A DNA stretch of 64,000 bases from assembly GCF_030285665.1 (NCBI RefSeq), contig NZ_CP127295.1, forward strand, positions 8,866,001 through 8,930,000, in the 5' to 3' direction. Made by a program: the position numbers and the translations under genes. Under the pieces are notes generated by a model, which did no database searches, had not been told where the DNA came from, and was given only the letters and a program-made list of their open reading frames with translations. The DNA is from Amycolatopsis mongoliensis (GTDB lineage Bacteria; Actinomycetota; Actinomycetes; Mycobacteriales; Pseudonocardiaceae). This document shows positions 1 through 8,894 of the stretch, piece by piece (position 1 is the stretch's first letter; every line of letters starts with the position of its first letter).

Positions 1-1808
1 GCGGGCTCTTCTGGCGCGCGGTGAGCAACCGGTTCGCGGCCGCCTACTACCGCACCCAGGGCCGGTGGATGGCCGACCACGGCCTCAAGCTGATCTCCAA
101 CCCGCTGTGGGACGAATACGGTCCGGGCGAGCAGCTGCAGAGCTCGGGCAACCTGAACGCGAACAACCAGTGGGCGCAGGTGCCGGGCACCGACCTGATC
201 TTCGACCACTACCAGCGCGGCTACCACCGCACGCTGTCGCGGTTCCCGGCCAGCACCGCCCACCAGCTGGGGCTCGAGCGGGTCTACCTCGAGGCCATGG
301 GCGGCACCGGGTGGACGGTGACCCCGGCCTTCGTCCGCGAGGTCGTCGGCGCGTTCGCCGTGCGCGGGGTCAACCACACGCTGCTGCACGCGCGGTTCAG
401 CGACGAGAACCAGATCGTCTACCCGCCGCCGTTCCAGCCCGCCAACCCGTGGTGGCCGGTGTCCGCGCCGCTGAACGACTGGATCGGCAGGCTGATGGAA
501 GCCTGCCGCGCGCCGGCCGCGGCGCGGACCGCGCTGCTGCAGCCGCAACGCGCCGCGGAGTCCACTCAGGACACCCCGGCGATGGCCGGGCTCGACACGG
601 CGTTCCTGACCACCGCGCACGCGCTGGAAGACGTCCAGGTGGACTTCGACTTCCTCGACGAAGGCGCGCTCGACGCCGACCCCGCGCTGGTGACCCACGC
701 CCGGCCGAGCGGGCCGAAGCTCGTCGTCGGGCAGCAGGCCTACCGGATCGTCGTGGTGCCGGAGACGCCGGTCCTGGCGCTCGGCGCGGTGCGGACGCTG
801 ACCCGGTTCGCCCGCGGCGGCGGCGTCGTGGTCGTCACCGGCGAGCCGCCGGCCCGCGAAGCCGGGGGCGACGACGCGGGCCTGCGGACCGCGCTGGCCG
901 GGCTGTTCGCGACGCGCTCGGTGACCCGGGTGGCCGACCCGGGTGCGGCCGCGGCCGCGGCGGTCACCGCCGGCGGCGCGGCGGCCGCGCTGGACCCGCC
1001 GCACTCCGACGTCCGGGTGCTGCGCCTGGAAAACCGCGGCGAGCAGGCGTTCGTCGTGGTGAGCGAGCGTGCCGACGCCGTGGACCTGACCGCGACCTTC
1101 CCGGCGGCCGGCGTCCCCGAGGTGTGGGACCCGGACACCGGTTCGGCGGCTCCGGCGGGCACCTGGCGCAAGGCCGGGGCCGGCACGGCGGTGCCCCTGC
1201 GGCTGGAGCCGAAAGCGGCCGTGCTGGTGGTCTTCCGCGGCGGGCGGGAACCCCTGCACGCGGTCTCCGCCTCGGCGCCGGTCGACCGCATCGACGGCCG
1301 GAGCGCGATCGTGCGGGCGAGCGGACCGGGCCGCATCACCGTCACCGCGACGGACGGCGCACGCGGCTACACCGGCGCGGCGACGGTCTCGGACTCCCTC
1401 GAGGCCGTCCCGCTCGGCGGCGACTGGACGTTCCGCTTCGACCGCCCGGGCGCGCCGGTGACCACGCGCCCGCTCGGCTCGTGGACCGACGTGGACGCCG
1501 CGTACTCCGGATCCGCCTGGTACGAAACGGAGTTCGCCGTGCCCGCCGTCCCCGGCCGGCGGTGGGCGCTCGACCTCGGCGAGGTCCACGAGGTGGCCGA
1601 GCTGGAGGTCAACGGCACGGCTGCCGGGTGCCGGCTGTGGCCGCCCTACCGGATCGACGTCACCGCCGTCCTGCGCCCCGGCCGCAACCGCGTCCGGGTG
1701 CGGGTCACGAACACCGGTGCGAACGCGCGGGGCCAGGCGCTCGCGTCCGGGCTCCTCGGGCCGGTGACCCTGCGGCCGTACCGGCTCGTCCGCGTGCCGC
1801 TGACTTAA
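1..1808 (+). CDS. GH106-like glycoside hydrolase (alpha-L-rhamnosidase family), 5' end outside window
   Basis: The frame is open from the window edge: residues GLFWRAV precede the first in-window GTG at 21, so only about 600 C-terminal residues are present. The N-terminal part has the pattern of large GH106 or GH2-like glycosidases (YYRTQGRWMADHGLKL, then a long (beta/alpha) region with FDFLDEGAL). Next comes a Rossmann-like stretch (YRIVVVPETPVLAL...GGGVVVVTGEPP). The last ~130 residues form a galactose-binding-like jelly roll (WALDLGEVHEVAELEVNG...YRIDVTAVLRPGRNRVRVRVTN) typical of the GH106 C-terminus. The likely substrate is rhamnose-containing plant polysaccharide, by family knowledge only. 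A signal peptide cannot be judged without the 5' end. Rhamnosidase specificity is inferred; GH2-type activity is the alternative. Confidence 0.7.
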   Translation, partial: GLFWRAVSNRFAAAYYRTQGRWMADHGLKLISNPLWDEYGPGEQLQSSGNLNANNQWAQVPGTDLIFDHYQRGYHRTLSRFPASTAHQLGLERVYLEAMGGTGWTVTPAFVREVVGAFAVRGVNHTLLHARFSDENQIVYPPPFQPANPWWPVSAPLNDWIGRLMEACRAPAAARTALLQPQRAAESTQDTPAMAGLDTAFLTTAHALEDVQVDFDFLDEGALDADPALVTHARPSGPKLVVGQQAYRIVVVPETPVLALGAVRTLTRFARGGGVVVVTGEPPAREAGGDDAGLRTALAGLFATRSVTRVADPGAAAAAAVTAGGAAAALDPPHSDVRVLRLENRGEQAFVVVSERADAVDLTATFPAAGVPEVWDPDTGSAAPAGTWRKAGAGTAVPLRLEPKAAVLVVFRGGREPLHAVSASAPVDRIDGRSAIVRASGPGRITVTATDGARGYTGAATVSDSLEAVPLGGDWTFRFDRPGAPVTTRPLGSWTDVDAAYSGSAWYETEFAVPAVPGRRWALDLGEVHEVAELEVNGTAAGCRLWPPYRIDVTAVLRPGRNRVRVRVTNTGANARGQALASGLLGPVTLRPYRLVRVPLT

Positions 1809-1832
1809 ACGTTTCACGCCTCTCGGCGTGCC

Positions 1833-1860
1833 AGTTGAGTGCACGTCTGTACACTCAACT
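1833..1860. promoter_or_regulatory. 28-bp inverted repeat, candidate TetR-type operator of the desaturase operon
   Basis: Perfect 9-bp arms AGTTGAGTG (1833-1841) and CACTCAACT (1852-1860); 11 of 14 positions pair overall. The right half contains TACACT (1850-1855), a possible -10 element lying 8 bp before the ATG at 1864. A repressor bound here would block the promoter and start site. The length and symmetry suit TetR-family repressors, which commonly control acyl-CoA desaturases. No regulator gene is adjacent. Confidence 0.65.
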
Positions 1861-1863
1861 GGC

Positions 1864-2961
1864 ATGGCTGAAGTGGGGATGCGTCCCCCGGCGTCGCCGC
1901 TGCGGCGCCGGGCACTGCGTGCGTTGCGATGGCTGTTCACCCCCCTGCGCCCGGACGACTACCTCGAACTGATCAACCCGCTGTGGTCGACCCGGGAGCT
2001 GCGCGGGCGCGTCGAGCGCGTCGAGCCCGAGCGGGGAGGCGCGGCCACCGTGCTGATCCGGCCGGGCTTCGACTGGGTCGGGCACCGGCCGGGGCAGTAC
2101 GTGCGGCTGGGGGTGGTCATCGACGGCGTCCACCACTGGCGCGCGTACTCGCTGACGTCGAGCCCGGACCGCGCCGACGGGCTGATTTCGGTCACTCCCA
2201 AGAGGGTCGACGGAGGGGTCGTCTCGCCGTTCCTGGTCGACCGGGTCCACCCGGGCGAGGTCGTGCGGCTCGGCGAGGTCGAAGGGTCCTTCACCCTGCC
2301 GGACCGGCTGGACCGCGGCCTGCTGTTCGTCACCGCGGGCAGCGGCATCACGCCGGTGATGAGCATGCTGCGCCACCTGGCGCCGGGGCCCGGCCTGCGC
2401 GACGTCGTCCACGTGCACTCGGCGCGGGAGGCGGACGGGGTGACCTTCGGCGACGAGCTGGCCGCGCTCGACGAGCAGCACCAGGGGTTCCGGCTCGAGC
2501 TGCGCATCACCGGCGAGGACGGCCGGTTCACCCCCGCCGACCTGGACACCCTGTGCCCGGACTGGCGCGAGCGGGAAACCTACGCGTGCGGACCCGGCGA
2601 ACTCCTCGACGCGCTGCAGTCGCACTGGAAGCGCCACGGCGACGCCGGCCGGCTGCACCACGAACGGTTCCAGCCGATCGTCGGCGGCGAGGACGCCGAA
2701 GGCTCGGGCGGCACCGTGCGGTTCGCGCACCGCAACCTCGACGCGGACTGCCCGCCCGGCACCCCGATCCTCGTCGCGGGCGAGAACGCGGGCGTCGACA
2801 TGCCCTTCGGCTGCCGGGTCGGGGTCTGCCACACGTGCGTGCTGCCGATCCGGGAGGGCCGGATCCGCGACCTGCGCACGAACGCCGTCAGCGAGAAGCA
2901 CAACGAGATCGTGCGCACCTGCGTGCACGGCGCCGAAGGCCGGGTCACGGTCGAACTCTGA
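1864..2961 (+). CDS. Ferredoxin-type oxidoreductase (FAD/NAD(P)H and 2Fe-2S), desaturase electron donor
   Basis: This 365-aa reductase has the FNR-like order: FAD-binding barrel (RAYSLTSSP, about residues 85-95), NAD(P)H-binding domain starting GSGITPVMSMLR, and a C-terminal plant-type 2Fe-2S domain with C-x4-C-x2-C (GCRVGVCHTC) plus a later Cys in VRTCVHG. It would pass electrons from NAD(P)H to the membrane desaturase encoded 16 bp downstream, the arrangement of the mycobacterial Rv3230c-DesA3 pair. ATG 1864 is chosen over GTG 1828 because the 28-bp palindrome lies between them; no Shine-Dalgarno precedes ATG 1864, so the transcript may be leaderless. ATG 1879 is a possible alternative. Confidence 0.88.
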   Translation: MAEVGMRPPASPLRRRALRALRWLFTPLRPDDYLELINPLWSTRELRGRVERVEPERGGAATVLIRPGFDWVGHRPGQYVRLGVVIDGVHHWRAYSLTSSPDRADGLISVTPKRVDGGVVSPFLVDRVHPGEVVRLGEVEGSFTLPDRLDRGLLFVTAGSGITPVMSMLRHLAPGPGLRDVVHVHSAREADGVTFGDELAALDEQHQGFRLELRITGEDGRFTPADLDTLCPDWRERETYACGPGELLDALQSHWKRHGDAGRLHHERFQPIVGGEDAEGSGGTVRFAHRNLDADCPPGTPILVAGENAGVDMPFGCRVGVCHTCVLPIREGRIRDLRTNAVSEKHNEIVRTCVHGAEGRVTVEL

Positions 2962-2977
2962 GCGGAGAAAGGAACCC

Positions 2978-4240
2978 ATGACTGCCACCGAGCACCCGTT
3001 CGCCCACCTGAGCGAGAACCAGCTCGCCGAGCTCGCCCGCGAGTTCGACGCCATCCACGACCAGGTGCGCGCCGACCTGGGCGAGCGCGACCGCCGGTAC
3101 ATCAAGGGCGTCATCCGGCTGCACCGGCAGATCGCGGTGGCCGGCCGGGCGCTGCTGCTCGGCTCCCGGTCCAAGGTGGCCTGGACGGCGGGCACCGGCT
3201 GCCTGGCGATCGCGAAGATCCTGGAGAACATGGAGATCGGGCACAACGTGCTGCACGGCCAGTGGGACTGGATGAACGACCCCTGCATCCATTCGTCCAC
3301 TTGGGACTGGGACACCGCTTCGACGGCGGCGGCGTGGAAGCACTCGCACAACTACATCCACCACACCTACACCAACATCCGCGGCAAGGACAAGGATCTC
3401 GGCTACGAGATCATGCGCATCGACCCGCACCAGAAGTGGCACCCGGCGTACCTGGCCCAGCCGTTGTACAACCTGCTGCTGATGGCCTTCTTCGAGTGGG
3501 GCGTCGCGGTGCACGACATGGACGTCGAAGCCATCCGCGCCGGCGAAAAGCCGATGAAGGACGTGTGGCACGACATCAAGGGCATTTCGGGCAAGGCCCG
3601 CGACCAGATCCTGAAGGACTACGTCGGCTGGCCGCTGGTGAGCGCGCTCGCCGCGACCGCTGTCGGCCGGCTCGTGCACCGCGAGCCGCGCTCCCGGGCC
3701 CGGGTACTGGCGGACCGGGCCCGCGGCCGGCGCCGGAAGGGTGCGGTGCGGGCCCGGCTCGCCGCCGCCCGTGCCGAGGGCGCGGGCACGTTCGCCGCGA
3801 CGTTCTGGGCGGACTTCACCGCGAACATCATCCGCAACCTGTGGGCGCACTCGATCATCTTCTGCGGCCACTTCCCCGACCAGACCTACACGTTCAGCCA
3901 GGACGAGGTCCGCGACGAGACCCGCGGCGGCTGGTACGTGCGCCAGCTCGTCGGCGCGGCGAACATCACCGGCTCCCCGCTGTTCCACCTGCTGAGCGGG
4001 AACCTCGGCTACCAGGTCGAGCACCACCTGTTCCCGGACATGCCCAGCAGCCGCTACGCCGAGATCGCCTCGCAGGTCCGCGAGATCTGCCGGCGCTACG
4101 GCCTGCCGTACAACACCGGCCCGCTGTCCAAGCAGCTCGGCACGGTGCACCGCACGATCCTGCGGCTGGCGTTCCCCGGCGGGAAGGTCCGCCCGAAGCC
4201 CGGCCCGTACCGGGGGGACGAGCTGGAACGCGCCGCCTGA
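2978..4240 (+). CDS. Membrane fatty acid (acyl-CoA) desaturase
   Basis: This 420-aa integral membrane di-iron desaturase carries three histidine clusters: GHNVLH near residue 88, HSHNYIHH near 124, and QVEHHLFP near 347. It inserts a double bond into long-chain acyl chains using O2 and electrons from the reductase encoded just upstream. A clear Shine-Dalgarno (AAAGGA) precedes the ATG and the intergenic gap is 16 bp, so the two genes are one operon under the upstream palindrome. The family resembles DesA3-type acyl-CoA delta-9 desaturases. Regiospecificity cannot be read from sequence. Confidence 0.9.
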   Translation: MTATEHPFAHLSENQLAELAREFDAIHDQVRADLGERDRRYIKGVIRLHRQIAVAGRALLLGSRSKVAWTAGTGCLAIAKILENMEIGHNVLHGQWDWMNDPCIHSSTWDWDTASTAAAWKHSHNYIHHTYTNIRGKDKDLGYEIMRIDPHQKWHPAYLAQPLYNLLLMAFFEWGVAVHDMDVEAIRAGEKPMKDVWHDIKGISGKARDQILKDYVGWPLVSALAATAVGRLVHREPRSRARVLADRARGRRRKGAVRARLAAARAEGAGTFAATFWADFTANIIRNLWAHSIIFCGHFPDQTYTFSQDEVRDETRGGWYVRQLVGAANITGSPLFHLLSGNLGYQVEHHLFPDMPSSRYAEIASQVREICRRYGLPYNTGPLSKQLGTVHRTILRLAFPGGKVRPKPGPYRGDELERAA

Positions 4241-4340
4241 GCACCGGTCCGACGCCGTGGTCCGCGGGCGGGGTACGACCATCCGGTCGATAGCTCCATT
4301 TCGCTCGTATCAGCTCGCGGCACCTCCTACTCTCACTGGT

Positions 4341-6314
4341 GTGGACGGCATCGAGAGTCTCCGGCACGCGATCGAGACGATCCCCATTCCCGGCGCCCCA
4401 CCCCGGCTGTCCCGGCAGGGCGCGGCCGTCGGGCTGGCGCTCCTGGACACCTCGTTGCGGCTCAACCACGTGCGCCGGCTGACCGAGCGGCTGACCGTGG
4501 TCGAACACGGCACCGCGCGGCGGAGCACGGAGGTCGACGTCAGCCTCAAGCTCCTCGACGAGGGACAGCGTCAGGCGACCGCGCAGCTGCAGGACCTCAT
4601 CGGCCAGGAACACGGCGAGCGGGCCGCCTCGAGACCGGCGCGGCAGCGTTCCCTGTGGGTGCCGCTGGCCCGGCTGCCGCGCCGCGACGTCTCCCCCATC
4701 GACGTGTTCGACAGCGCCGGCCAGAAGCTGCCGCGGCTCACCCAGCACGAGGCCTCCCGGCTGGTCGCCGCCGGGCTCTACCGGCTGCTGCGCGGGATCC
4801 TCACCGGCGACGAAAACGCGCAGACCGCCAAGCACGAGCTGAACACGTTCCTCTTCCAGGTCCACGAACCGCGCTGGCTCATCCAGCAGGCGCTGCTGAC
4901 GCTGCTCACCGAGCGGAACCACCCGGAGGAGGAGTTCGCGCTGGCCCCGGCCCGCGGGACGGTGCCCGGGTACGGCAGGCAGTGCCGGGAACTGGCGCTG
5001 GACATCCTCTCCGGCTGCGCGGACCTACTGGTCGAATACGCGTACCTGCTGAACGTCGCCGTCCGCGACTACATGCTGGTCGTGGCGCTGGACGACTCGG
5101 TCGAGGAACACCGGCTCAGCTACGAAACCCCGCTGCACGTCGACGCCCGGCAGCCCGTCGCGAAGGAGCAGTGGCGGCGGCTGGCCGCCAGCCGCCGCGG
5201 CTACGTCGTGACCTACGAGACCATGATCCCGGCGACGCTGAAGTCCTACCACCTGGTGGCCGCAACCGCGCCGGAGGCCGAGATCTCCCGGATGTACCTG
5301 TCCACCGACGCCGATCAGCATCAGGTCGACAGCCTGGCCGAGGACCTGCTCTCGCTGGCCGAACGGCAGGACGCCGCCCCGCTGCAGGAAGCCGACGGCG
5401 CCCGGCACAAGATCCTGGAGCTGCAGGCGCAGACCGTGCTGCGGCGGCTCGCGGACCTGGTGCGCCGCCGCAAGTGGGAGGCCGGCCAGTCCGGGGTGGA
5501 GCTGTCGCCGCGCAGCCTGCCGGCCTGCCACCGGCTCGCCGCCGCGGCCACGACGGGTGAGGCGGTGCGGACGGACTCGGGCGAACTGGACAACTCGCTG
5601 CGGCGGCACCCGGAGTTCACGTCCGCGAACTTGCGGGAGGCCGCGCGGGAGCTGATCGACCGGGAGTTCGGGCAGGACCTGGTGCTGGTCAACGGCGTGG
5701 CCGACAACGAGGCGCGGGCCTACTGGCGCCGCTCCGGCGGCCGCGACCCGCGCGGCGACCACATCCGGATCCGCGCGACGCTCGTGCTCAAGGACTCCAC
5801 GAAGTCCGGTCCGCTCAACGTGACGTTCTACGCGCTCGCCGTCGCGACGGTCTCGTTCGTGCTCGGCTGGCTGCTGGTGGGCAGTCCGTGGCCGTACGGC
5901 CGGGCCGCCACCGAAGCGCTCGGCCACGTCGGCGACGGCCAGTCCGTGATCACCATGCTGCTGCTGTTGCCGGGCTTCCTCTACAGCCGCCTGTCGCTGC
6001 CGCCGCGCCGCACCGTGCTCGGTTACCTCGGCACGCTGCCGCAGACACTCGTGCAGCTGAGCATCGCGGCCGTCGCCGGGTTCGCGGCGGCCGTCGCGAC
6101 GCAGAGCCGGGGCGAGGTCGTGCAGGTCGCGCTCACGATCGCCGTCGGGCTGCCGGTGCTCGCCGCGCTCGTGCTGTTCGGCCAGGCGTCGTGGCGCGAA
6201 TCGGCGATCCCGCTGTCCCGCATCGGGGCGCCGCGGTGGGTGGGTACCGGCGCCTGGGACCGCCGCAAGCCGCTCGAAGCCGACGTGCGGTTCGACTCGT
6301 CCGGAGGGTGGTGA
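4341..6314 (+). CDS. Unrecognised protein with four C-terminal membrane segments (first gene of a pair)
   Basis: A 657-aa protein of unknown function, counted from GTG 4341; an upstream GTG at 4257 would add 28 residues of low-complexity sequence, and neither start has a strong ribosome binding site. The first ~490 residues are soluble and mixed alpha/beta with no motif I recognise. The last ~165 residues hold four hydrophobic segments, starting VTFYALAVATVSFVLGWLL (about 493-513), then around SVITMLLLLPGFLY, LVQLSIAAVAGFAAAVA and VALTIAVGLPVLAALVL, and end with a charged tail. It is followed after 3 bp by the next gene, so the two are cotranscribed. A membrane-anchored partner of the next protein is the simplest inference. 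Confidence 0.8.
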   Translation: MDGIESLRHAIETIPIPGAPPRLSRQGAAVGLALLDTSLRLNHVRRLTERLTVVEHGTARRSTEVDVSLKLLDEGQRQATAQLQDLIGQEHGERAASRPARQRSLWVPLARLPRRDVSPIDVFDSAGQKLPRLTQHEASRLVAAGLYRLLRGILTGDENAQTAKHELNTFLFQVHEPRWLIQQALLTLLTERNHPEEEFALAPARGTVPGYGRQCRELALDILSGCADLLVEYAYLLNVAVRDYMLVVALDDSVEEHRLSYETPLHVDARQPVAKEQWRRLAASRRGYVVTYETMIPATLKSYHLVAATAPEAEISRMYLSTDADQHQVDSLAEDLLSLAERQDAAPLQEADGARHKILELQAQTVLRRLADLVRRRKWEAGQSGVELSPRSLPACHRLAAAATTGEAVRTDSGELDNSLRRHPEFTSANLREAARELIDREFGQDLVLVNGVADNEARAYWRRSGGRDPRGDHIRIRATLVLKDSTKSGPLNVTFYALAVATVSFVLGWLLVGSPWPYGRAATEALGHVGDGQSVITMLLLLPGFLYSRLSLPPRRTVLGYLGTLPQTLVQLSIAAVAGFAAAVATQSRGEVVQVALTIAVGLPVLAALVLFGQASWRESAIPLSRIGAPRWVGTGAWDRRKPLEADVRFDSSGGW

Positions 6315-6317
6315 GGG

Positions 6318-7886
6318 ATGCGCAGCCAGCGGATCTCCGTGCGGAACGTGGCCGACCTGGCCCGCGCCGGCTTCGAGATAGCACGGCAGCCGGTGACCAA
6401 AGTGGACTTCGAGGTGCACCACGCGGCGGCCCGCCACGGCTACCTGCGCGAGCTCGTCTCCACCGACTCCGAGAGCACGGTCTTCCTGGAGACGCTGTGC
6501 TCGGCCACGAACGGCGCCGGCGTCGTGATCGGCACCCGCACCCGCAAACCCCTGGACGGCACCGAGGTGGTCGAGCGCGTCGACGGCCACCAGCCGGCGG
6601 AACGCCCGGAGCAGAACCCGGACGGCTGGGTGTTCCACCAGACGACCTCGCCCAACCCGACCTTCATCTACGAGTCCGCGCAGCGGTTCGAGGGCCTGAT
6701 CGCGATCGACCCGGCGGCGCGCGAAGTGTGCGAGTGGCACGGCCTCGCCCTCCGCGACCTGATCCGGGAAATCTCCGACGCCGCGTCCTCGCTCGTCGAC
6801 GCGCCGCTGCTGTCGCTGCAGTGCCCGGCCCAGCTGCCGACGGTCGTCAAGACCCGCAACCACGATCTCCGCACCCGCAAGGAGGTCGCGCCGCCGTGCG
6901 CGTCGCTGGCGGTCCGGTTCGCGATCGCGCTGCGGGACGCGTCCGCGGCCGCGCGGTTCGAGCTGGCCGACCGGTTCCGGGAGCTGTGCGAGAAGCACGG
7001 CTACAGCTTCTGGCTCGCCGACACGCGGCCGGGGCACCGGCAGGGCAACTGGTTCGAGGTCTCCCACGCCGACGGCGAGTTCTCGCCGCTGTACAAGGGC
7101 GACCTCCGGTCCCGGCAGCGGATCGGCACGATCCTGCCGGTGACGTTCGTCGGGCCCGCGCGGATCGGCTCCACGCACGCGATCGTCTCGTTCCTGCAGC
7201 GCTACCCCCAGGTGGGGGTGGTCGGCTGCGCGGGCACGACGCTGTCGGACGTCGCGTTCGTCCACCTGCAGCTGGCGATCCACGGCGTGGCCGCCGACCG
7301 GCTGAACCGCATCCTCGGCAAGCTGCTCGGCGAGGCGTCGACCCCGGCCAGGCCGCACAAACTGCTGCGCGAGCTGTTCAAGCGCCTCGGCCTGCCACCC
7401 GACCCCGACGGACCGGCGCCGTCCGCGCAGGACCCGACCGGCGACTACCAGACGTTCACCGGCCCCGCGTTCGCCTACCGCCCGTACCAGATGCCCGACT
7501 GCATGGCCGTGTGGGTGTCGTGGGAGATCGCCCGCCAGCACCGGGGCCTGGCCGCCCCGCTGGACTGCCTGTACCGCGCGCTGGCCCAGGTGGCGCCCCG
7601 GGTGTCACCGGAGACCACGGGCTCGGCGGGCGACCTGGCCACCGTCGAGTACCTCATCTGCCGCGCCACCGAGCAGTCGGTGGTCCGGGGCAAGGCGAAG
7701 CTGGCGGTGCCGAAGTCGGTCCTGCGCCAGTTCTCCTCGGGCGGCGTCGAACTTCCGGCGTCGAAGCTGTGCGCGTCGCTGGAAGAGGCGTGGAAGGCCC
7801 ACGTGGACCAGTCCGGTGTGGACGGAGTGAGCGAGCTGACGGTGGCCTGGCGCGAGTCCTGGCTCGGCCATTGGACCTACTCGTAG
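6318..7886 (+). CDS. Unrecognised soluble protein (second gene of a pair)
   Basis: A 522-aa protein without signal peptide or membrane segments and without a domain I can name. Visible patterns include VDFEVHHAAARHGYL near residue 30, GVVGCAGTTLSDVAFVHLQ near 305, and TGPAFAYRPYQMPDCMAVWVSW near 380. GGAGGG (6302-6307) and GTGAGGG precede the ATG, and the preceding stop is 3 bp away, so it is translated with the membrane protein upstream. Convergent with the oxidoreductase gene 18 bp downstream. Codon use matches neighbours, so this looks like resident chromosomal sequence. Function unknown. Confidence 0.8.
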   Translation: MRSQRISVRNVADLARAGFEIARQPVTKVDFEVHHAAARHGYLRELVSTDSESTVFLETLCSATNGAGVVIGTRTRKPLDGTEVVERVDGHQPAERPEQNPDGWVFHQTTSPNPTFIYESAQRFEGLIAIDPAAREVCEWHGLALRDLIREISDAASSLVDAPLLSLQCPAQLPTVVKTRNHDLRTRKEVAPPCASLAVRFAIALRDASAAARFELADRFRELCEKHGYSFWLADTRPGHRQGNWFEVSHADGEFSPLYKGDLRSRQRIGTILPVTFVGPARIGSTHAIVSFLQRYPQVGVVGCAGTTLSDVAFVHLQLAIHGVAADRLNRILGKLLGEASTPARPHKLLRELFKRLGLPPDPDGPAPSAQDPTGDYQTFTGPAFAYRPYQMPDCMAVWVSWEIARQHRGLAAPLDCLYRALAQVAPRVSPETTGSAGDLATVEYLICRATEQSVVRGKAKLAVPKSVLRQFSSGGVELPASKLCASLEEAWKAHVDQSGVDGVSELTVAWRESWLGHWTYS

Positions 7887-7904
7887 CCGGGGCCACGCCG
7901 TCCG

Positions 7905-8816
7905 TTACAGCGTCAGCACGATCTTGCCGTGGACGTGCCGGCCCGCCTGCAGTTCCACCGCCTCGCGGACCTTTTCGACCGGGAACGTCCCCGCGATCGG
8001 CACCACGATCTCCCCCGCGAGGATCGCGTCGGTGATGCGCTCCATCGCGTCCGGGTCCGCGTCGACGCCTCCGGTCGCGCGCACGCCGCCGGGTGGGGTG
8101 GGGCCCGCCGCGATCGTCGAGATCCGCTCGGGTGGGATGCCGAGTGCGAGCGCCGCCTCGGCTGTTTCGGTGCCGAACAGGTCGGTTGCCGCCGTGGGGG
8201 CCAGGGACCGGACGCGGTCCGCCAGCCCGGGGCCGTAGGCGACCGGCGAGGCACCCAGCCGCCGCAGGAACTCGAACGTGCTCTCCCCCGCGGTGCCGAT
8301 CACCCGGGCCCCCGCGAGCTTCGCCAGCTGCACGGCGAACACGCCCACCCCGCCCGCCGCGCCGCCGACCAAGAGCGTGTCGCCCGAGGTCAGGCCGATC
8401 GCCGCGAGGGCCGCCGCCGCGGTCAAGCCGGCCACCGGGAGCGTCGCCGCCACCTCGTCGGGGATGCCCGCCGGCGTCGGCCAAAGCGTCTCGGCCGGCA
8501 TCGCCACCACCGCGTAATCCGCCGCCGCGCGAGCCATCACGCCGCCGAAGACGCGTTGGCCCACCGCGAAACCCGTGGCACCCTCGCCGACCTCGTCGAC
8601 GACCCCGGCCAGGTCGTAGCCGAAACCCGACGGCACCGTGACGCCGAACTGCGCCGCCAGCGCCGGATGCGACGCCAGGCCCCAGTCCATCGGGTTCAGC
8701 CCCGCGGCCGCCACCCGGATCCGGATCTCGCCCGGCCCGGCGTGCGGCTCCGGCACCTCCCGCAGCTCCAGGACCTCGGGACCACCGAACTTCTCGTAAA
8801 CGACAGCACGGCTCAT
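7905..8816 (-). CDS. Zinc-independent quinone oxidoreductase / NADP-dependent MDR-family reductase
   Basis: This 303-aa medium-chain dehydrogenase/reductase has the GroES-like N-terminal domain (AGLNPMDWGL, GFGYDLAGVVDEVG) and a Rossmann domain with VGGAAGGVGVFAVQLAKLAGARVIG. The Cys/His zinc ligands of alcohol dehydrogenases are absent, placing it with quinone oxidoreductase (zeta-crystallin) types that reduce quinones or enones with NADPH. It is divergent from a TetR gene across twin palindromes, so it is probably de-repressed by an electrophilic or quinone-like ligand. The true substrate cannot be read. Confidence 0.88.
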   Translation of the reverse strand: MSRAVVYEKFGGPEVLELREVPEPHAGPGEIRIRVAAAGLNPMDWGLASHPALAAQFGVTVPSGFGYDLAGVVDEVGEGATGFAVGQRVFGGVMARAAADYAVVAMPAETLWPTPAGIPDEVAATLPVAGLTAAAALAAIGLTSGDTLLVGGAAGGVGVFAVQLAKLAGARVIGTAGESTFEFLRRLGASPVAYGPGLADRVRSLAPTAATDLFGTETAEAALALGIPPERISTIAAGPTPPGGVRATGGVDADPDAMERITDAILAGEIVVPIAGTFPVEKVREAVELQAGRHVHGKIVLTL

Positions 8817-8835
8817 GAGCCACCTCCAGAGTGAT

Positions 8836-8881
8836 GAGACTTGGTCCCATCACCGTACACGAGGTGACGGGACCAAGTCCC
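8836..8881. promoter_or_regulatory. Twin TetR operators between quinone reductase and tetR
   Basis: Two copies of one 13-bp palindrome: GAGACTTGGTCCC (8836-8848) and GGGACCAAGTCCC (8869-8881), consensus GGGACnnnGTCCC with one mismatch in the first copy. Together they form a larger inverted repeat with perfect 11-bp arms at 8838-8848 and 8869-8879. The second copy abuts TACACT (8883-8888), a candidate -10 only 6 bp from the tetR ATG, implying a leaderless, autorepressed tetR transcript. Confidence 0.8.
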
Positions 8882-8894
8882 GTACACTCGACCC

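Noticed and set aside
1828..1863. GTG 1828 as start of the ferredoxin reductase
   Set aside because: The added residues are encoded by the operator palindrome.
5025..7541. 838-aa minus-strand frame opposite the unknown two-gene operon
   Set aside because: Arg/Ala/Gly/Asp-rich translation typical of antisense frames in GC-rich coding DNA; the plus-strand genes have normal protein composition and ribosome binding sites.
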